This document shows positions 22,676 to 34,228 of a stretch of 64,000 nucleotides of DNA, piece by piece. The DNA lies in NCBI GenBank assembly GCA_013350335.1, contig CM023540.1, positions 52,948,905 to 53,012,904 on the forward strand. Reading direction: 5' to 3'. Under the pieces are notes generated by a model that saw only the letters and a program-made list of their open reading frames with translations, had not been told where the DNA came from and made no database searches. The translations under genes were made by a program, and so were the position numbers. How positions within the stretch are numbered: position 1 is the stretch's first letter; the number at the start of each line of letters is the position of its first letter. This DNA is from Chimonanthus salicifolius. Taxonomy: Eukaryota; Streptophyta; Magnoliopsida; Laurales; Calycanthaceae.

Positions 22676-23549
22676 TCATCTGAGATTGTAATTTAAAAAC
22701 AAATGCAATTTTGAAGAGGATAACCATGCCCTATGTGGACCGACGTGGTGGTTGGGGTTGAAACTAGTAGATACTCCATTTGTTGTTATACAATGACTAT
22801 ATACACGCCAGTTGGATAAAGGAAAATTGAAAGCAACTTTTTTAGAGCAACCAATGAAGAGATTAGCATGAATTGGGACGGTGTCTGTTGTGCTGCCAAT
22901 TGTGTACAGAGAAGGAGTGGAGAAACAAAGGGTGATGGCTGAAGAGATATGAGGCGGTAACAGATCAGCCAAAGAAACTGATCCAAAAGATTTGAGATTG
23001 AACCAAAAGTTTACAACACCATTTTGAGACAGCAACATTAGAAGAGACAGCAAAGGTATCAACCATACTACAACATCTGGGGTTGTTTTGCAAGACAACA
23101 ACGTTTTTGTAAAACAGAGAAAGAATACAAAGGCAGCGATTTGGGTAGCAATTATTGAAGCAAGCAACATGTTGAATGTGCAGTAGTTTTAGATTTGTTT
23201 GTGCAAAAGAATCAATTGCCAAATTAAAAGAAAACAAAGAGAAGTTACAGCAGTTGCAAAGAACAATGAAAGAGAAAAATTTATACAGCAAACCAATAAC
23301 CCAAACATGAAAGCACCAAATCCAAGTAGCAAATAACAAGAACCTGGCCAGAGAGATCTCCAAGAAGAAGGCAACAACCTTTTAAGAGCAGATCTAGTTG
23401 CTAGTACAAAAGGAGTTCTAATAGCAGCAAAGGATTGACATAAGAAGAAGAGACTTGGCTAAAATTATAAAATACATTGAGAAGAAGGAGAAGCAAAGCA
23501 ACATCAGCGTTGCTGCATAACATATGCATCAAAGAAGAAAAACAACTAG
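22676..23549. other. Unassigned low-complexity stretch
   Basis: Between the Sirevirus-type element and the copia element. Open frames exist on the minus strand (up to 164 codons), but their translation is dominated by L, F, C and S with no family motif, and they overlap one another in different frames. I see no LTR end, splice signal set or conserved domain. The right part (23380-23549) is AG-rich and AAGAAG-like. It is the pre-insertion context of the copia element, continuing at 35291. Confidence 0.3.
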
Positions 23550-23554
23550 GCATT

Positions 23555-23703
23555 TGAAGAAGTTTGGAAGATTTGGCTCAATGGCCCTTCTCATTATACA
23601 GTGTATATATAGATGTACAGGTCTAAGTATGGAAACCCTTAATCAGGGAACTTGACAAATATAGAAAAATATATACATGGTAGGTCAACCCTTCTCTCTA
23701 ATA
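23555..23703 (-). repeat. 3' LTR of the copia element
   Basis: 149 bp, minus-strand start TATTAGAGAG (where TG would be expected) and end CTTCTTCA. It aligns without gaps with 35137-35285. The polypurine tract GCGGAGGAG lies just upstream in element sense (23704-23712). Confidence 0.92.
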
Positions 23704-24230
23704 CTCCTCCGCAAACTCGACGATGGTAAAACGATGAGGTTGGAACTAAGTTTGGAGAAGCGCGGCGACGATAACCCCTTGATGAAGAAATCCGCGAGTT
23801 GACCCTCAGAGCAAACAAACTGAATCCAATGAGTGCCAGCGGTGACATGTTCGCGGAGGAAATGATAATCAAGCTCAATGTGTTTAGTCTGAGCATGAAA
23901 CACATGATTAGCAGCCATATACGTGGCAATGAGATTATCGCAAAAAATGACAGTCGAAGAAGAGAGAGGAAAACCAAGCTCTAGAAAAAGATGTTGAATC
24001 CAAACAGTATCCACACAGTATAGGCAAGGGCCCTATATTCAGCTTCAGCACTGGACTGAGAGACCGTGGGTTGCTTCTTGGCCGACCAAGAAATTAAATT
24101 GGGACCCAAGAAGATACAGTAACCGGTAGTAGAGCGTCGACTATCAGGACAACTAGCCCAATCAGCATCAGAGTACGCAGTCAGGCGAAAAGGTTGTGTC
24201 GCAGGCTTGAAATGTAGCCCATGTCCCAAA
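23704..24230 (-). pseudogene. Copia RNase H domain
   Basis: The motifs in order are YSDADWASC (first catalytic aspartate, about 24180), STTGYC, ISWSAKKQPTVSQSSAEAEYRALA (about 24095-24030; second acid), then in a shifted frame FCDN (third aspartate, about 23940), HAQTKHIELDYHFLRE and the C-terminal LADFFIKGLSSPRF (about 23790-23750). The enzyme removes the RNA strand during reverse transcription. A frame change near 24010 separates the second and third acids. The domain ends about 50 bases before the polypurine tract. Confidence 0.9.
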
Positions 24231-25190
24231 GAGCCTTTGAGATAACGGAGAATGCACTTGACAGTATCAAAATGAGCCGTTCGGGGTAGTTCATGAACTG
24301 AGAGACAATATGCACCGCATAAGCAACATCGGGCCTGGTGAGTGTGAGATAGAGAAGAGCACCAACAATCTGACGATACGAAGAGGGGTCCGTCAATAGA
24401 TCACCGGTGGTAGAAGATAATTGAGTCTTGGCAGCAATAGGCGTGGAGCAGGGCTTATAGGTAAGCATTTGTCTGCGACGAAGAAGGTCAAGGTTATATT
24501 TGGTTTGAGACAAATGTAACCTGTTAGAATGCTTAGTCATCTTAAGGCCCAAGAAGTAATACAAAGCGCCAAGATCCTTCATTTCAAATTTAGTACCCAG
24601 GCTGCATGTGAAAGACTGAAGAAGCGACAAAGAATTGCCAGTCAATACGATGTCATCAACATAAAGAAGAAGAACCATAACACCTTTGTCATGTCGATAT
24701 GTGAACATAAAGCTATCAGCTTTACTTTGAACAAAACCATGAGAGAGAATGAAGGAGCTGAACCATTGAAACCATGCTCTAGGTGCTTGTTTTAAACCAT
24801 AAATAGCTTTGTGTAATTTGCAGACATGATGAGGACGATTAGAATAGACGAAGCCAAGATGTTGAGTGATATAAACTTCTTCTGTAAGATGGCCATGAAG
24901 AAAGGCATTCTTGACATCCAGCTGGCGAATGGGCCAATCAGAAGTAACAGCAAGACTGAGAATAGTGCGAATAGTAGTGGGTTTGACAACAGGACTGAAT
25001 GTCTCATCATAATCGATACCAGTCTACTGATGAAAGCCTTTAGTAACAAGTCGGTCTTTCTAACGCTCAATGCTACCATCAGAACGTCTTTTGATCTTGA
25101 AGACCCACTTACAACCGACATGGTTGAAATTTGGCGACGGCGAAACAAGAGACCAAGTTCGTTACCGGAGAAGAGCATTGAATTCATCAT
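24181..25190 (-). pseudogene. Copia reverse transcriptase domain
   Basis: The minus strand encodes VKNAFLHG-type sequence near 24905, KAIYGLKQAPRAWF (about 24810-24770), the catalytic LLLYVDDIVLTG box (about 24680-24640), then KMTKHSNRLHLSQTKY and the GALLYLTLTRPDVAYAV connection motif. This is the copia reverse transcriptase plus the start of the tether to RNase H. The YVDD aspartates are intact. A stop near 25026 and a frame change near 24260 (after the TRPDVAYAV block) break it. N-terminal parts near 25190 overlap a proline-rich linker frame. Confidence 0.92.
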
Positions 25191-25527
25191 TCATTGCTTG
25201 ACGCCAGTCCGCAGAATGAGCAGCTTGAGTATAGCTAGTGGGCTCAAAGTCTGAGGCAGGAGGGACCATAGAAACAAGTACCTGAGGTATTGGATGCCGT
25301 GTAGAAAAATTGGCCCGCTGTTTGGGCTTGGAGATGCCGGTTTTTGAGCAAGTCACCATAGGATGATCATTAGTCGGCGGTGGGGGAGCAGTAGCTGGAG
25401 ATGAGGTGACAGAAGAAGGCATGGCTGGTCCTGGGAATGAAGGCAGTGACACGACAGGTGGTGAAGCAGGTGGCACCAGAGGAGAAGTCGATGCTACTGT
25501 CGGAAAGGCAGGAAGGATTGTCGTGTC
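25191..25527 (-). pseudogene. Proline/serine-rich linker between integrase and reverse transcriptase
   Basis: An open stretch on the minus strand is rich in P, S and T (PPASPPVVSLPSFPGP near 25476) and ends with HPIPQVLVS and DWRQAMNDEFNAL (about 25210-25170). The latter is the start of the copia reverse transcriptase domain (W..A...E..AL). Low conservation here is normal for copia polyproteins. Confidence 0.75.
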
Positions 25528-26384
25528 CTATGAGATGGAGTTAACAGGAAGGAAGACCATATCAGAAGAGGGAGAATCTGTATGTCGCAAGGTAGTCATG
25601 GCGTAGGGAAAGACAACTTCATTGAATAACATATGTCTGGAGATGTAAACTCTGCTTATAAAAGAGTGCAGACACCTGTAACCCTTGTGATGATCACTGT
25701 AACCAAGAAATACACACTCAACCAATCGAGGTTGGAGTTTGTTAGTAGTATAATCACCCAAGTAAGGGTAACATGCACAGCCAAAGGTGCGCAGGGTCAG
25801 ATAATTGGGGTTGGTGCCATAAAGCCTCTGGTAGGGGGAGGACCATTGAAGAAGGGGTGTGGGTGGTCGATTGACTAGATAGACAGCAGTTAACTGTGCC
25901 TCAACGCAGAAATGATGAGGGAGATGAGAGGCAAGGAGGAGGGTGTGGCCCATTTCGAAGAGGTGACGGTGTTTGAGTTCAACAAGACCGTTTTGTTGTG
26001 CAGTGTGTGGACATGACAGACGGTGAATGATCCCTTTTTGTGCACAAAGGTTGTGAAAAGAGTGATTATCATACTCCTTACCACCATCACTTTGAAAAAA
26101 TTTAATTGAAGTAGAAAAGTGATTTTCAACAAACATAAGAAAATGATGAAAATGAGTATAAACTTCCGATTTATGGCGCATTGGAAAAATCCAAGAGTAA
26201 CGTATGTAATCATCTGTGAATAAAACATAATAGCGAAACCAGAAACCGATATAACAAGAGACATCCAAACATCCGAATGAATTAAATAAAAAGGTATAGG
26301 AGTACAATGGGTACTAATTGAAAAAGGGAGTCTCGTAGACTTGCCCAAAGCACAATCACTACAAATAGGGGAACGAGAAAACTT
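25528..26384 (-). pseudogene. Copia integrase catalytic and C-terminal part
   Basis: Minus-strand reading: CSDCALGKSTRLPF (last two zinc ligands, about 26360-26320), FTDDYIRYSW (first catalytic aspartate, about 26220), FFQSDGGKEY (second aspartate, about 26095), HTAQQNGLVELKHRH (glutamate, about 26010-25965), then GCACYPYL and FLGYS motifs of the C-terminal region (about 25790-25700). The D, D and E residues are all present. The two frames overlap around 26240-26307, showing a frameshift near 26240. The zinc finger is split: its histidine half lies at about 32860, beyond the 6.4-kb insertion. Confidence 0.92.
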
Positions 26385-27009
26385 AAAAGTGTAACACCCT
26401 GCCCTTTTCACTCAAAATCAGAGTCTAGTTTTTTTTTAAAATAAACAAGAGTGATAAGAGCGGGATGTCACGACGCGAGCTAAGTCCGGACTTCCAAAGT
26501 CCGACCCTTAGCTGGCCAACCCTATGTGTGCATGGACTAAGTCCATGAAAACGATTCACACATAGTGATTTGCAAACTTTGTGGAATATAACAAAAACTG
26601 ATTGCGGATTATAATAGAACTTATGACTACTCCATTTTAGATAGCAAAGTACAAAGTCATATCTCCAAAATTACCTTAAACTAAACATTCATTCAAACCA
26701 ATCCAAACCATAGCAAATATTAACTAAGTTATTACATGTCCATGTAAACTTATCAAAATATCCATAAATAAATCCATTCAATATCCAAGCTCCTATGCTT
26801 GGCTCCTTTCACGATCATCGATCTCTTCCTTTCTTGTGTCATCCACTAGGGTAGAAGTAAAGCGTTAGAACAACGCGCCTAGTAGGTGTTCCGATTAGGG
26901 CTACCACAAGGTTAGTATAAAACATGCATATGACATAATAATACATGATCATCAAAAACTTACAAAAATTATATATGTATGCAAATGTAATGAGTCCCAC
27001 CCATCATAA

Positions 27010-27185
27010 GTATACATAGCCTCTCGATGGGTTTCTCATCATCAAGGTACCACCACATAGGTTGTTCAGACGCCCCGACGGAGTGTGGACCCTCCGGTTT
27101 CCTCTTGATGGGATTCACATCATCAAGGTACCACCACATAGGTTTTTTGGTCGCCCCGACGGATTGTGGACCCTCCGGTTACATA
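27010..27185 (-). repeat. Two-unit minisatellite, minus-strand LTR arm
   Basis: Two units of about 88 bp with TCATCAAGGTACCACCACATAGG, CGCCCCGACGGA(G/T)TGTGGACC and CTCCGGTT. This is the reverse-strand form of the minisatellite in the other LTRs (5356, 31744, 46950). Confidence 0.75.
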
Positions 27186-27529
27186 ACCATCATCCCATGC
27201 CATGCATGAGATGTCAATGAATACATGTCATTTGTAATAAAATCTTAGAATTCAAATCCTCTTTGAAACATAATAATTTAACACATATCTCATCAAAATC
27301 AAGATTAAAACAACAAGTATAAACCATGGTTACAAAGAGGTAGGAAACCTACACAAAGGTCACTTAAAATGTCCGCTCTTCTTAAACCGTCACCCGTTCA
27401 AGATTGCGCACCGTTCAAGAAGTCCCGTTACCTTGTTACATGTCAATAAGTCAAACACATATCTCATTTGGTTTCTAATTAAGTCTAAGACCAAACACAC
27501 CACCTTGTGGAGTTCGGCCACAGAAAGAT

Positions 27530-27830
27530 GGGAGTTTCATTTCATAGAATGAAACTCAAAATTGTATCACTAATGGGAGGTGGACTGTTTTGTGGTTATT
27601 ACACAACTCAACCATGGCACACGTTGGAAGCATGGAGGGTTTCCATCTCAAGATGGAAACCCAAGGGTCAATGGTGGGAGTATTTCATCTCATGCATGAA
27701 ACCCCCAAGGGAAGCATTAAGGAAAATTGTAAATGGAAATGGGAGTTACACATGAGTTGCACCAAGGCAGCCCAAGAGTCAAAACCGTTGGGAGGGTTTC
27801 ATCTCAAGGATGAAACCCCCAAATGGAGTA
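27530..27830 (+). repeat. Four TTTCATCTCA...GATGAAA hairpins
   Basis: Four short inverted repeats occur near 27530 (GAGTTTCATT...AATGAAACTC), 27636 (GGTTTCCATCTCAAGATGGAAACCC), 27683 and 27797. Their arms are similar but vary together, keeping pairing. Matching elements lie at 8390-8780 (reversed) and 3393-3422. They are placed upstream of the donor-like site at 28248. Confidence 0.7.
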
Positions 27831-28375
27831 AGTGAAGGAGATGAATGGGGAGGGGAGTTACAAAGGGGTGCCATCAAGGGACACCACATTTGGTCAACCC
27901 TCATACTTGTTTTCCATTCATTCTCTCCCTCACTCTCTCTCTCCCTTGGCCGTCCACCTCTCTAGACAAGAACCTTGGCTGGTTGCTTCTCCTCAAAACA
28001 CTTCTTGGCTGATCACTCCTCAAAGACAAAGTGGACTTAGAACAAAGGAGTTTGCATCTCAAGGTTTTATCATTCACACCCAAGGCTGAAATTCTATCTT
28101 TCCTCTCAATCAAAACCTCATTTGGATGAACCACTCCAAGTGGTTTCGAGTGGTTAGGCTCAGCTAAAGATCAAGAAGGAAGGAATGAAGGACTAAGGAA
28201 GGAGAAGATCAAGAATGAGTGAAAGAACCGGAGGAGTCGCGGAATTGGTAAGTGCTCCATAAACATTTGTTAAATAAAATGGTTAAGGAAACATGATCCT
28301 GCCATTGTAAGGCTGAATCTATCAAGGGTTAAAATCATGGTTAATGATGTTTAAAAAGGGAAGAACATGGATCAT

Positions 28376-28598
28376 AGGGTTCGGCCACTTTGTATGGCCA
28401 AACCCCATGAAAAGATATTGGTTTAATTTGTTGGATTTGAAGAAAAAGAAATCATAAATGCAGGTGTTTGGTTTTGTTAAAAGTTTTAAAAGGATTTAAA
28501 TGGATGGAAGTATGAGAATCAATTATAGATGTATAATAAGTTTTAATGGAACTAAGGAACCATAGGGTTCGGCTATGCATATGGCCGAACCCCATGGT
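28376..28598 (+). repeat. Two GGTTCGGCC hairpin cassettes
   Basis: Cassettes at about 28377-28408 and 28564-28596 with arms GGGTTCGGCCA and TGGCC(A/G)AACCCC. The first has a changed second arm (GGCCAAACC) and the second a changed first arm (GGTTCGGCTA). Confidence 0.8.
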
Positions 28599-30300
28599 GA
28601 GTTAATGATGGATAGTATGTTCTATGTTTAATTGATGGAAGATTGTTGGTATTTTAGAAAGATTTTTATGATTGGATGATTAAGTTATATGTTGTTTAAG
28701 TTACTCATGGATAATGTATTTGAGTAATTAGTTTGTGGGATTTTAATAACGTAGATTATATTTGCTATGGTTTGGATGGTTTAGTTTGGATATTTAACTT
28801 AAGAGAATTATTATTAAGTGATGGATGTCCTTGCTATCTAAAATGGAATAGGATTGTTATCCTATTTGTTATTCTGCATTTATGATTATTCTGCAAGTTA
28901 ACTTGAGTACGTGTGAACCATTTTAGTGGACTTGGTCCACGCACACGTATGGTTTGTAATGGCCCGGACTTTTTAAATCAATATATTTGTGGCTATCATT
29001 TATTTTAATGATGGAAATTGGAAATTTTGATGGAATAAATGTTAAGTGGATCAAAATTTGGACAAAGGCCCAAGTATGGCCCAATGGACCATGGATTGGA
29101 TAGAATTCATTTAAGTGGTCAATGATGGTTAATTGGGCCAAGGATGGTCAAATTGGGCCCAATATCAATTTGGGACACAATGGGTCAAGATGATTTAAGC
29201 TCTAAGTTAAATGGGTAGGAGGTGAATGTAATTGGACCATGGGCCCAATGGTGATCCAATAAGTGGGAATGGATTGAATGGGTTTAAATCACCTAAGTAA
29301 ATTTTAATTAGACTAAGGAGACATGGCCGATTGGGACCCACCTCCACCTCATAAAATGAGGTGGCATATGGACCAAGGATTGGTGGGGCCGGCCACCATG
29401 GTTGAATTGGTCAATCATGGGTGGATACATGGAGGGAATTTAAGGAAATGGAATTAGATTAAATGGGAATTAATTAACCTAAGTTGATGATTCAATTAAT
29501 CAAATGATTAAACTAGTCAAATTATGGTCAAATGGTCAAAATGGAAGACCAAAACCACTCAAAGAAAGCACAAATTAAACCATGGGCTAAGGGTGGTGGT
29601 TTTATCCCAACCACCACCACTAATGCACATTAGCCCATGCTTGGTTGGTAGGAGAATTAATAGTGGAGTGTAACCTAAGCAACCAAGGGGATGAGATAGG
29701 TTTTCATCTCATCTCTCCATTCCACTCTCATTTCACTCTCTCCCTCCTTGCTCCCTCTCATTGCCGTCACCCACATCAAGGAGAAAAATAAGAAGAAACT
29801 TAGAAGAAAAAAAGGAAGGAAAGAGCTAGGTTTGGCCCTCCACCTCAAGACCAAAGCTTGAGACATCCTTTCCCCATCCTCTCCTCCTCTCCCTCTCTCA
29901 ATCTACCTTCATCTTAGCCTAACCCAAGCATTAGAGAATATCATTTGATCAAACACATCTTGGCCAAGGATCAAGGAGAAGAAGAAAGGAGAAAGGCCAA
30001 GGAATCCAAGAGGAGAAAGAAAAGTCGGAGGAGCCGTCGGATTTGTAAGTATTTCTAAAACAAGAGTTTACATTTTTAGGGTTAAGAAGAGATCATGGAA
30101 TTCATTTTCCTTGGATTGGATGGTGGCCAAATTATCATGGGCCTTGGATCTCAAATCCATCCAATGAAAGGATGAAAAATGGATAAACCCTAATGGGTAA
30201 ATTAGGTCAAAAAAAAAAATGAAGGATGCATTGAGGACATTATGGATTAAAGTTTATTTAAGCATGGAGGTAGGTGATGCTTGAAGGAATCATGGACCAT

Positions 30301-31345
30301 AGGGTTCGACCATGTAGTATGGCCGAACCCCATGGTAGGTGATTAAGTGATTTAGTAGGGTTTTGAAGAATGAGAGCCATGGAAGGGGTTAATGATTTTG
30401 AAGGTTTTGAATGAAAGAATGACAGAAACTTTTAAAGGGGTTTTTAAATGAGGGAATCCATGGATGAAGGTTAATGTTTTATGGTCTTAAATGTCACCAA
30501 TGAATGATGAACCATGAACCATGGGTTCGGCCATGGTGTATGGCCGAACCCTATGGTGATGTAATAGTGGTTTTAATGGGTGAAGAGATGGAAAAATGAT
30601 TAAGAATGTTGATAGTTTAAATGGATTTTCAAGTATAGTATATAATGTTTTAAAGGGGCTGATTTTAATGATGCTAAGACATGAGTAGTAAGCCATTGAG
30701 GGATCTAAGTTGTGGATCAAAAATGTGGTAAATGATCCAAGAGAAGTAAGGAGATTAACATCATGGGTTCGGCCATGGTGTATGGCCGAACCCATGACCC
30801 ATTTTTATGAGCCACTTGATGGGCTAAGTATGGGGTGATTTATGTGTTTAAATGAATGGAGATTAAGTTAATTAAATGGCTCATTTCTAGTATTGTTATG
30901 TCATGGTTAATGAGACATCAATGGACCCATTTTGTGAACCAATTGATGGACTAAGATTAAGGTATATGCATATGGATTAATTAATGGGGATTAGATTAAG
31001 TAAACGGCTGTTTTTAATAATTTTATGTCATGGTTGATGGGTCATGAATGGATCCAAGTTTTATGGATCAATTATGGGCCTAAGAATGGGGGAATATAAT
31101 GAGAACTTAACCATGGATGAAGAGTGGCAAAATGATAAATATTGGCCAAAATGAAGAACCTACCATGGCCGAACCCCATGGGAGATGATCATGGACTTAG
31201 GGACTCTAAGTAACAACCTTATGTGTGATTAATAAAGCCTAAGGTGCTGGTTTTTAGACTCATGTAATTAAAATATTTAATGGACCAAATGGGACCCACA
31301 AAACCTAGATAGTGAGGTTCGGCCATGGGGTATGGCCGAACCCCA
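30301..31345 (+). repeat. Array of GGTTCGGCC hairpin cassettes
   Basis: Cassettes at about 30301, 30523, 30767 and 31316, with a half-copy (only TGGCCGAACCCCATGG) at about 31164. Loops read TG(G/T)(T/A)G(T/G)A-like. The 30301 copy has GGTTCGACC in the first arm. Confidence 0.85.
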
Positions 31346-31743
31346 CTAAGGTATCATTTATGGGCTTAGAAATGGTTAAAAACATGGACTGATTATTCAT
31401 ACGTAATAAGGTATCGGACATCGCAAGCGGTGCACATGTCGGTGACCGGATTATCAGACGGAAAACGTAAAAGAACGTTAGTCGGTATTCGGTAGGATTC
31501 CAACCTTGTTGTAAGCCATGGACAATGTGTGTATGGATGTTTTATTGAATAATTTTGGTAATCCTATGATATGTTTATGATGGATTTTAATGATATGAAT
31601 TATATGTTAAGACTATGAATTATATTTTAAGGATATGAATTATACGATTAGGCTATGAATTATATATGAAGGCTATGAATTATATATATTACATAGCATA
31701 ATGCATTTACATCTCATACATGGCATGGTAGGGAAAATAATGA

Positions 31744-31985
31744 AACCGGAGTCCATGCTCCGTCGGGGCGACCGAGAAGCAACATGGGGATAGCTTGATG
31801 TGCTATAACCAGAGTCCATGCTCCTTCGGGGCGACCGAGAAGCAAACATGGGAATAGCTTCATGTGCTATAACCGGAGTCCATGCTCCATCTGGGCGACC
31901 GAGAAGCAAACATGGGGATAGCTTGATGTGCTATAACCGGAGTCCATGGTCCGTCGGGGCGACCGAGAAGCAAACATGGGGATAT
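31744..31985 (+). repeat. Minisatellite, ~64-bp unit, four copies
   Basis: Units begin AACC(G/A)GAGTCCATG at 31744, 31807, 31871 and 31935. Each continues with CGGGGCGACCGAGAAGCAA, CATGGG(G/A)ATA and GCTT(G/C)ATGTGCTAT. Related two-unit versions occupy the same place in the sister LTRs, so copy number varies between LTRs. Confidence 0.9.
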
Positions 31986-32781
31986 CATGATGGTATGGAT
32001 GATGGGTGGGACTCATGACATAAGACACCCATGGCATGGCATTCATTTTATGGTTTTCATTATATTATTACCTATGTGCTTGTTATCACTAATCCATGTG
32101 TTAGCCCTACTCGGAGTCCTACTGGGCGCGTTATCTAACGCCCTACTTCTACCCTAGCTGATGACGCAGGAGATGGCGGAAACGAAGGACGAGACGGAAG
32201 CCAAGTGTAGGAGCTTGGGGGGAGGCGGGCTAGATAGTTTACTTAATTTATTTTGGAAATGTAATTTGAGTAACGTAGCTCGTCGGACTGTATAATTTAT
32301 ATTCCTTGCTATGGTTTGGACTTTACTTTGGATGATTATCATTTTGAGGTATTTTAGTAATTAAATGAATGTATCTTCCCTGCTATCTAAAAAATGTTAG
32401 GATAGTCTCTATTATAATTCTGCATTTTAGTTTAATATTCCTCGAGCTTACTTCTACGTGTGAACCTTTTTTCGTGGACTTAGTTCCACGCACACGTAGG
32501 GTTGGTCAGTTAAGGGCTGGGCTTTAGAAGTTCGGACTTAACTCGCGTCGTGACGTCCCACGCCCTTTGTCACTCTTTTATTTTAAAAGGAAAAAAAAAT
32601 AGACATTGATTTAAGTGGAAAGGGGCGGGCGTTACATGGTTGGCCAGTTAAAGGTCGGACTTTAGAAGTCTGGACTTAACTCGCGTCGTGACGTCCCGCT
32701 CTCTATCACTCATTGTTTATAAAAAAAAATAGACTTTGATCTTCAGAAAGCGAGTGAAAAAGGGCGGGGTGTTAAAAAAAG

Positions 32782-33260
32782 AAGAGCTTAAACATTTATT
32801 GGTGGCTAAAACTTGAAGCACTTTATTAGAGGGATGTCCAAGACGCTGGTGACAGACTGACGAAAAAGAGTAGGATGCAGCTAAAGCATGAGTGGTGCAA
32901 GGAGTGGGCTTGATGGGGTAAAGGCCGGCTTCACATTGGCCCTGAAACAAAGGAGCACCAGTACGTAAGTCACGAATAACATAACACCAAGGGAAGAAAG
33001 TAAAACTAACAGAGTTATCTTTTATGAATTGAGCAACAGATAACAAGTTTTTGTGCATGTGGGGAACATGGAGAACATTGAAAAGACGAAAGGTAGAGGA
33101 GTCAGAGGAAAGAGACAAAGTACTAGTGTGCACAATTGGAAGGGAGTCACCATTACCCAGTAGAACTTGATCAGGACCACTGTAGGCAGACCAAGGGAGG
33201 AGTGAGTGGGTATCACCTGTCATATGATTGGTAGAACCTGTATCAGGGTACCAATTGTGA
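32782..33260 (-). pseudogene. Copia protease and integrase zinc-finger start
   Basis: Minus-strand reading shows NWYPDTGSTNHMTG (about 33250-33215) with an intact D-T-G active site of the aspartic protease, then FNVLHVPHMHKNLLSVAQF, the conserved end of the protease domain. This is followed by CHQRLGHPSNKVL (about 32865-32830), the histidine half of the integrase zinc finger. The reading ends at 32782 with CLSS and resumes at 26384, on the other side of the composite LTR. The protease would process the polyprotein. Confidence 0.9.
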
Positions 33261-33307
33261 TCAGCTGGAGGAGCAATCTACAGAGTAGCAAAGCTGGAGG
33301 GAAGATC

Positions 33308-34228
33308 AGCCTAGAACGGAGGCTCTTGACGATAGCGCTGATAGCAATTGGAAGTGCTATGTCCATGCTTGGAGTAGATCTGACACTGAAAGGCAGCAGA
33401 CGGAGGATGTCCAAGGATGCTGGAAGAGTTCGTAGAACGTCCTCGACCACGATTGCCACGACCGCCTCTACCATTGTCAGGGTGACCTCGATGACCACGA
33501 TTACCACGAGCATAGGATCCGCGCCCATAAGATGAGAGAAGAGCAGTGTGAGATACGCCGCCAGGGCTATCAGATGGCGTATAGTGTCCCAAATGTGTGA
33601 GTTGTGACTCAAATAATAATGGCCGAGAGCGGAGATCTTGGAACAACGGAAGTAGAGGGGTGAGGATGGTAGTAGTGTAAAACATGGAATAGTCGGGGCC
33701 AAGACCACGTAGAACAGATGTAACGAGATCATCATTGGAGACCAGCTGATTGATAGCGACAAGGGCATCGACAATGGATTTGGCATGTTGCAAATACTCA
33801 GAAATGTTCTTCGTGCCTTTAGAGAGAGTAAGTACTTGAATCCGAAAATGAGTGGCACTGGCAAGAGAATGCTGGGAAAAATTTCGTTGCAGACAGGTCC
33901 AAATCTCACGAGAGGTAGAGAGGCCAACAACCTGCACAAGAACAGGTTCAGATAGAGTCGCAATAAGAATGCCAACTAGGTTTTGATCCTGTGCAATCCA
34001 GGCGGTATATGCTGGGTTGATAGCAGATTTGGATTGGTCTTCAGTGGAAAGGTACGGAGGGGGACAGGGAGTGGTGCCATCAATATAAGGCCAATAATGT
34101 TGGCCAAGTAAGCAGGGTTTAATTTGGGCATGCCAAAGAAGGTAATTTGTCTCCGTTAATTTGATAGAGACGAGATGAGAAAAGTTGGGAATGGTGATTG
34201 TCGGAACAAAGGATGAAGAGACAGCCAT
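33308..34228 (-). pseudogene. Copia gag
   Basis: A 305-codon open frame begins MAVSSSFVP at 34228. The N-terminal gag motif NYLLWHAQ is at residues about 29-36, YIDGTTPCPPP at 48-58, EIWTCLQRNFSQHS near 130, and a glycine/arginine-rich RNA-binding stretch at about 235-270. The zinc knuckle at about 284-297 reads CQIYSKHGHSTSNC: the second cysteine of CX2C is replaced by tyrosine. A stop at 33308-33310 and another about 36 bases on separate it from the protease in the same frame. Gag forms the particle that packages the RNA. Length is usual for the lineage. Confidence 0.93.

Larger units (their letters stand above)
28955..32636 (+). mobile_element. Del/Tekay-type solo LTR, target duplication TGGTT
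   Basis: It starts TGTAATGGCCCGGAC and ends GGGGCGGGCGTTACA, flanked by TGGTT at 28950-28954 and 32637-32641; 3682 bp. The order of parts is: CT-rich stretch near 29700-29910, donor-like TTTGTAAGT (30045), hairpin cassettes (30301-31345), CGG-rich GGTATCGG block (31412-31490), four-unit minisatellite (31744-31985), TCTAAC...CCTAG (32133-32157), short block with GGAGCTTGG, A-rich tract (32590) and U5 end. No coding region. Confidence 0.9.
26390..32776. mobile_element. Composite Del/Tekay LTR with U5 ends at both sides
   Basis: AAAAG flanks it at 26385-26389 and 32777-32781. The left end TGTAACACCCTGCCC is the reverse complement of an LTR 3' (U5) end, and the right end GGGCGGGGTGTTAAA is a U5 end in forward orientation with one change (CA to AA). 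From 26390 to about 27525 the sequence is in minus orientation; from about 27530 to 28954 and again 32642-32776 it is in plus orientation. Without the solo LTR at 28955-32636 it is 2.7 kb. The switch lies at the first arm of a GGTTCGGCC hairpin (about 27515-27526). It sits inside the copia integrase zinc finger. Confidence 0.85.

Noticed and set aside
22676..23377. Minus-strand open frames up to 164 codons
   Set aside because: They overlap in several frames, have L/F/C/S-biased composition and show no motif.
31744..31985. Possible CRISPR-like array
   Set aside because: Whole units including spacers are alike, with no unique spacers, in a plant LTR: it is a minisatellite.
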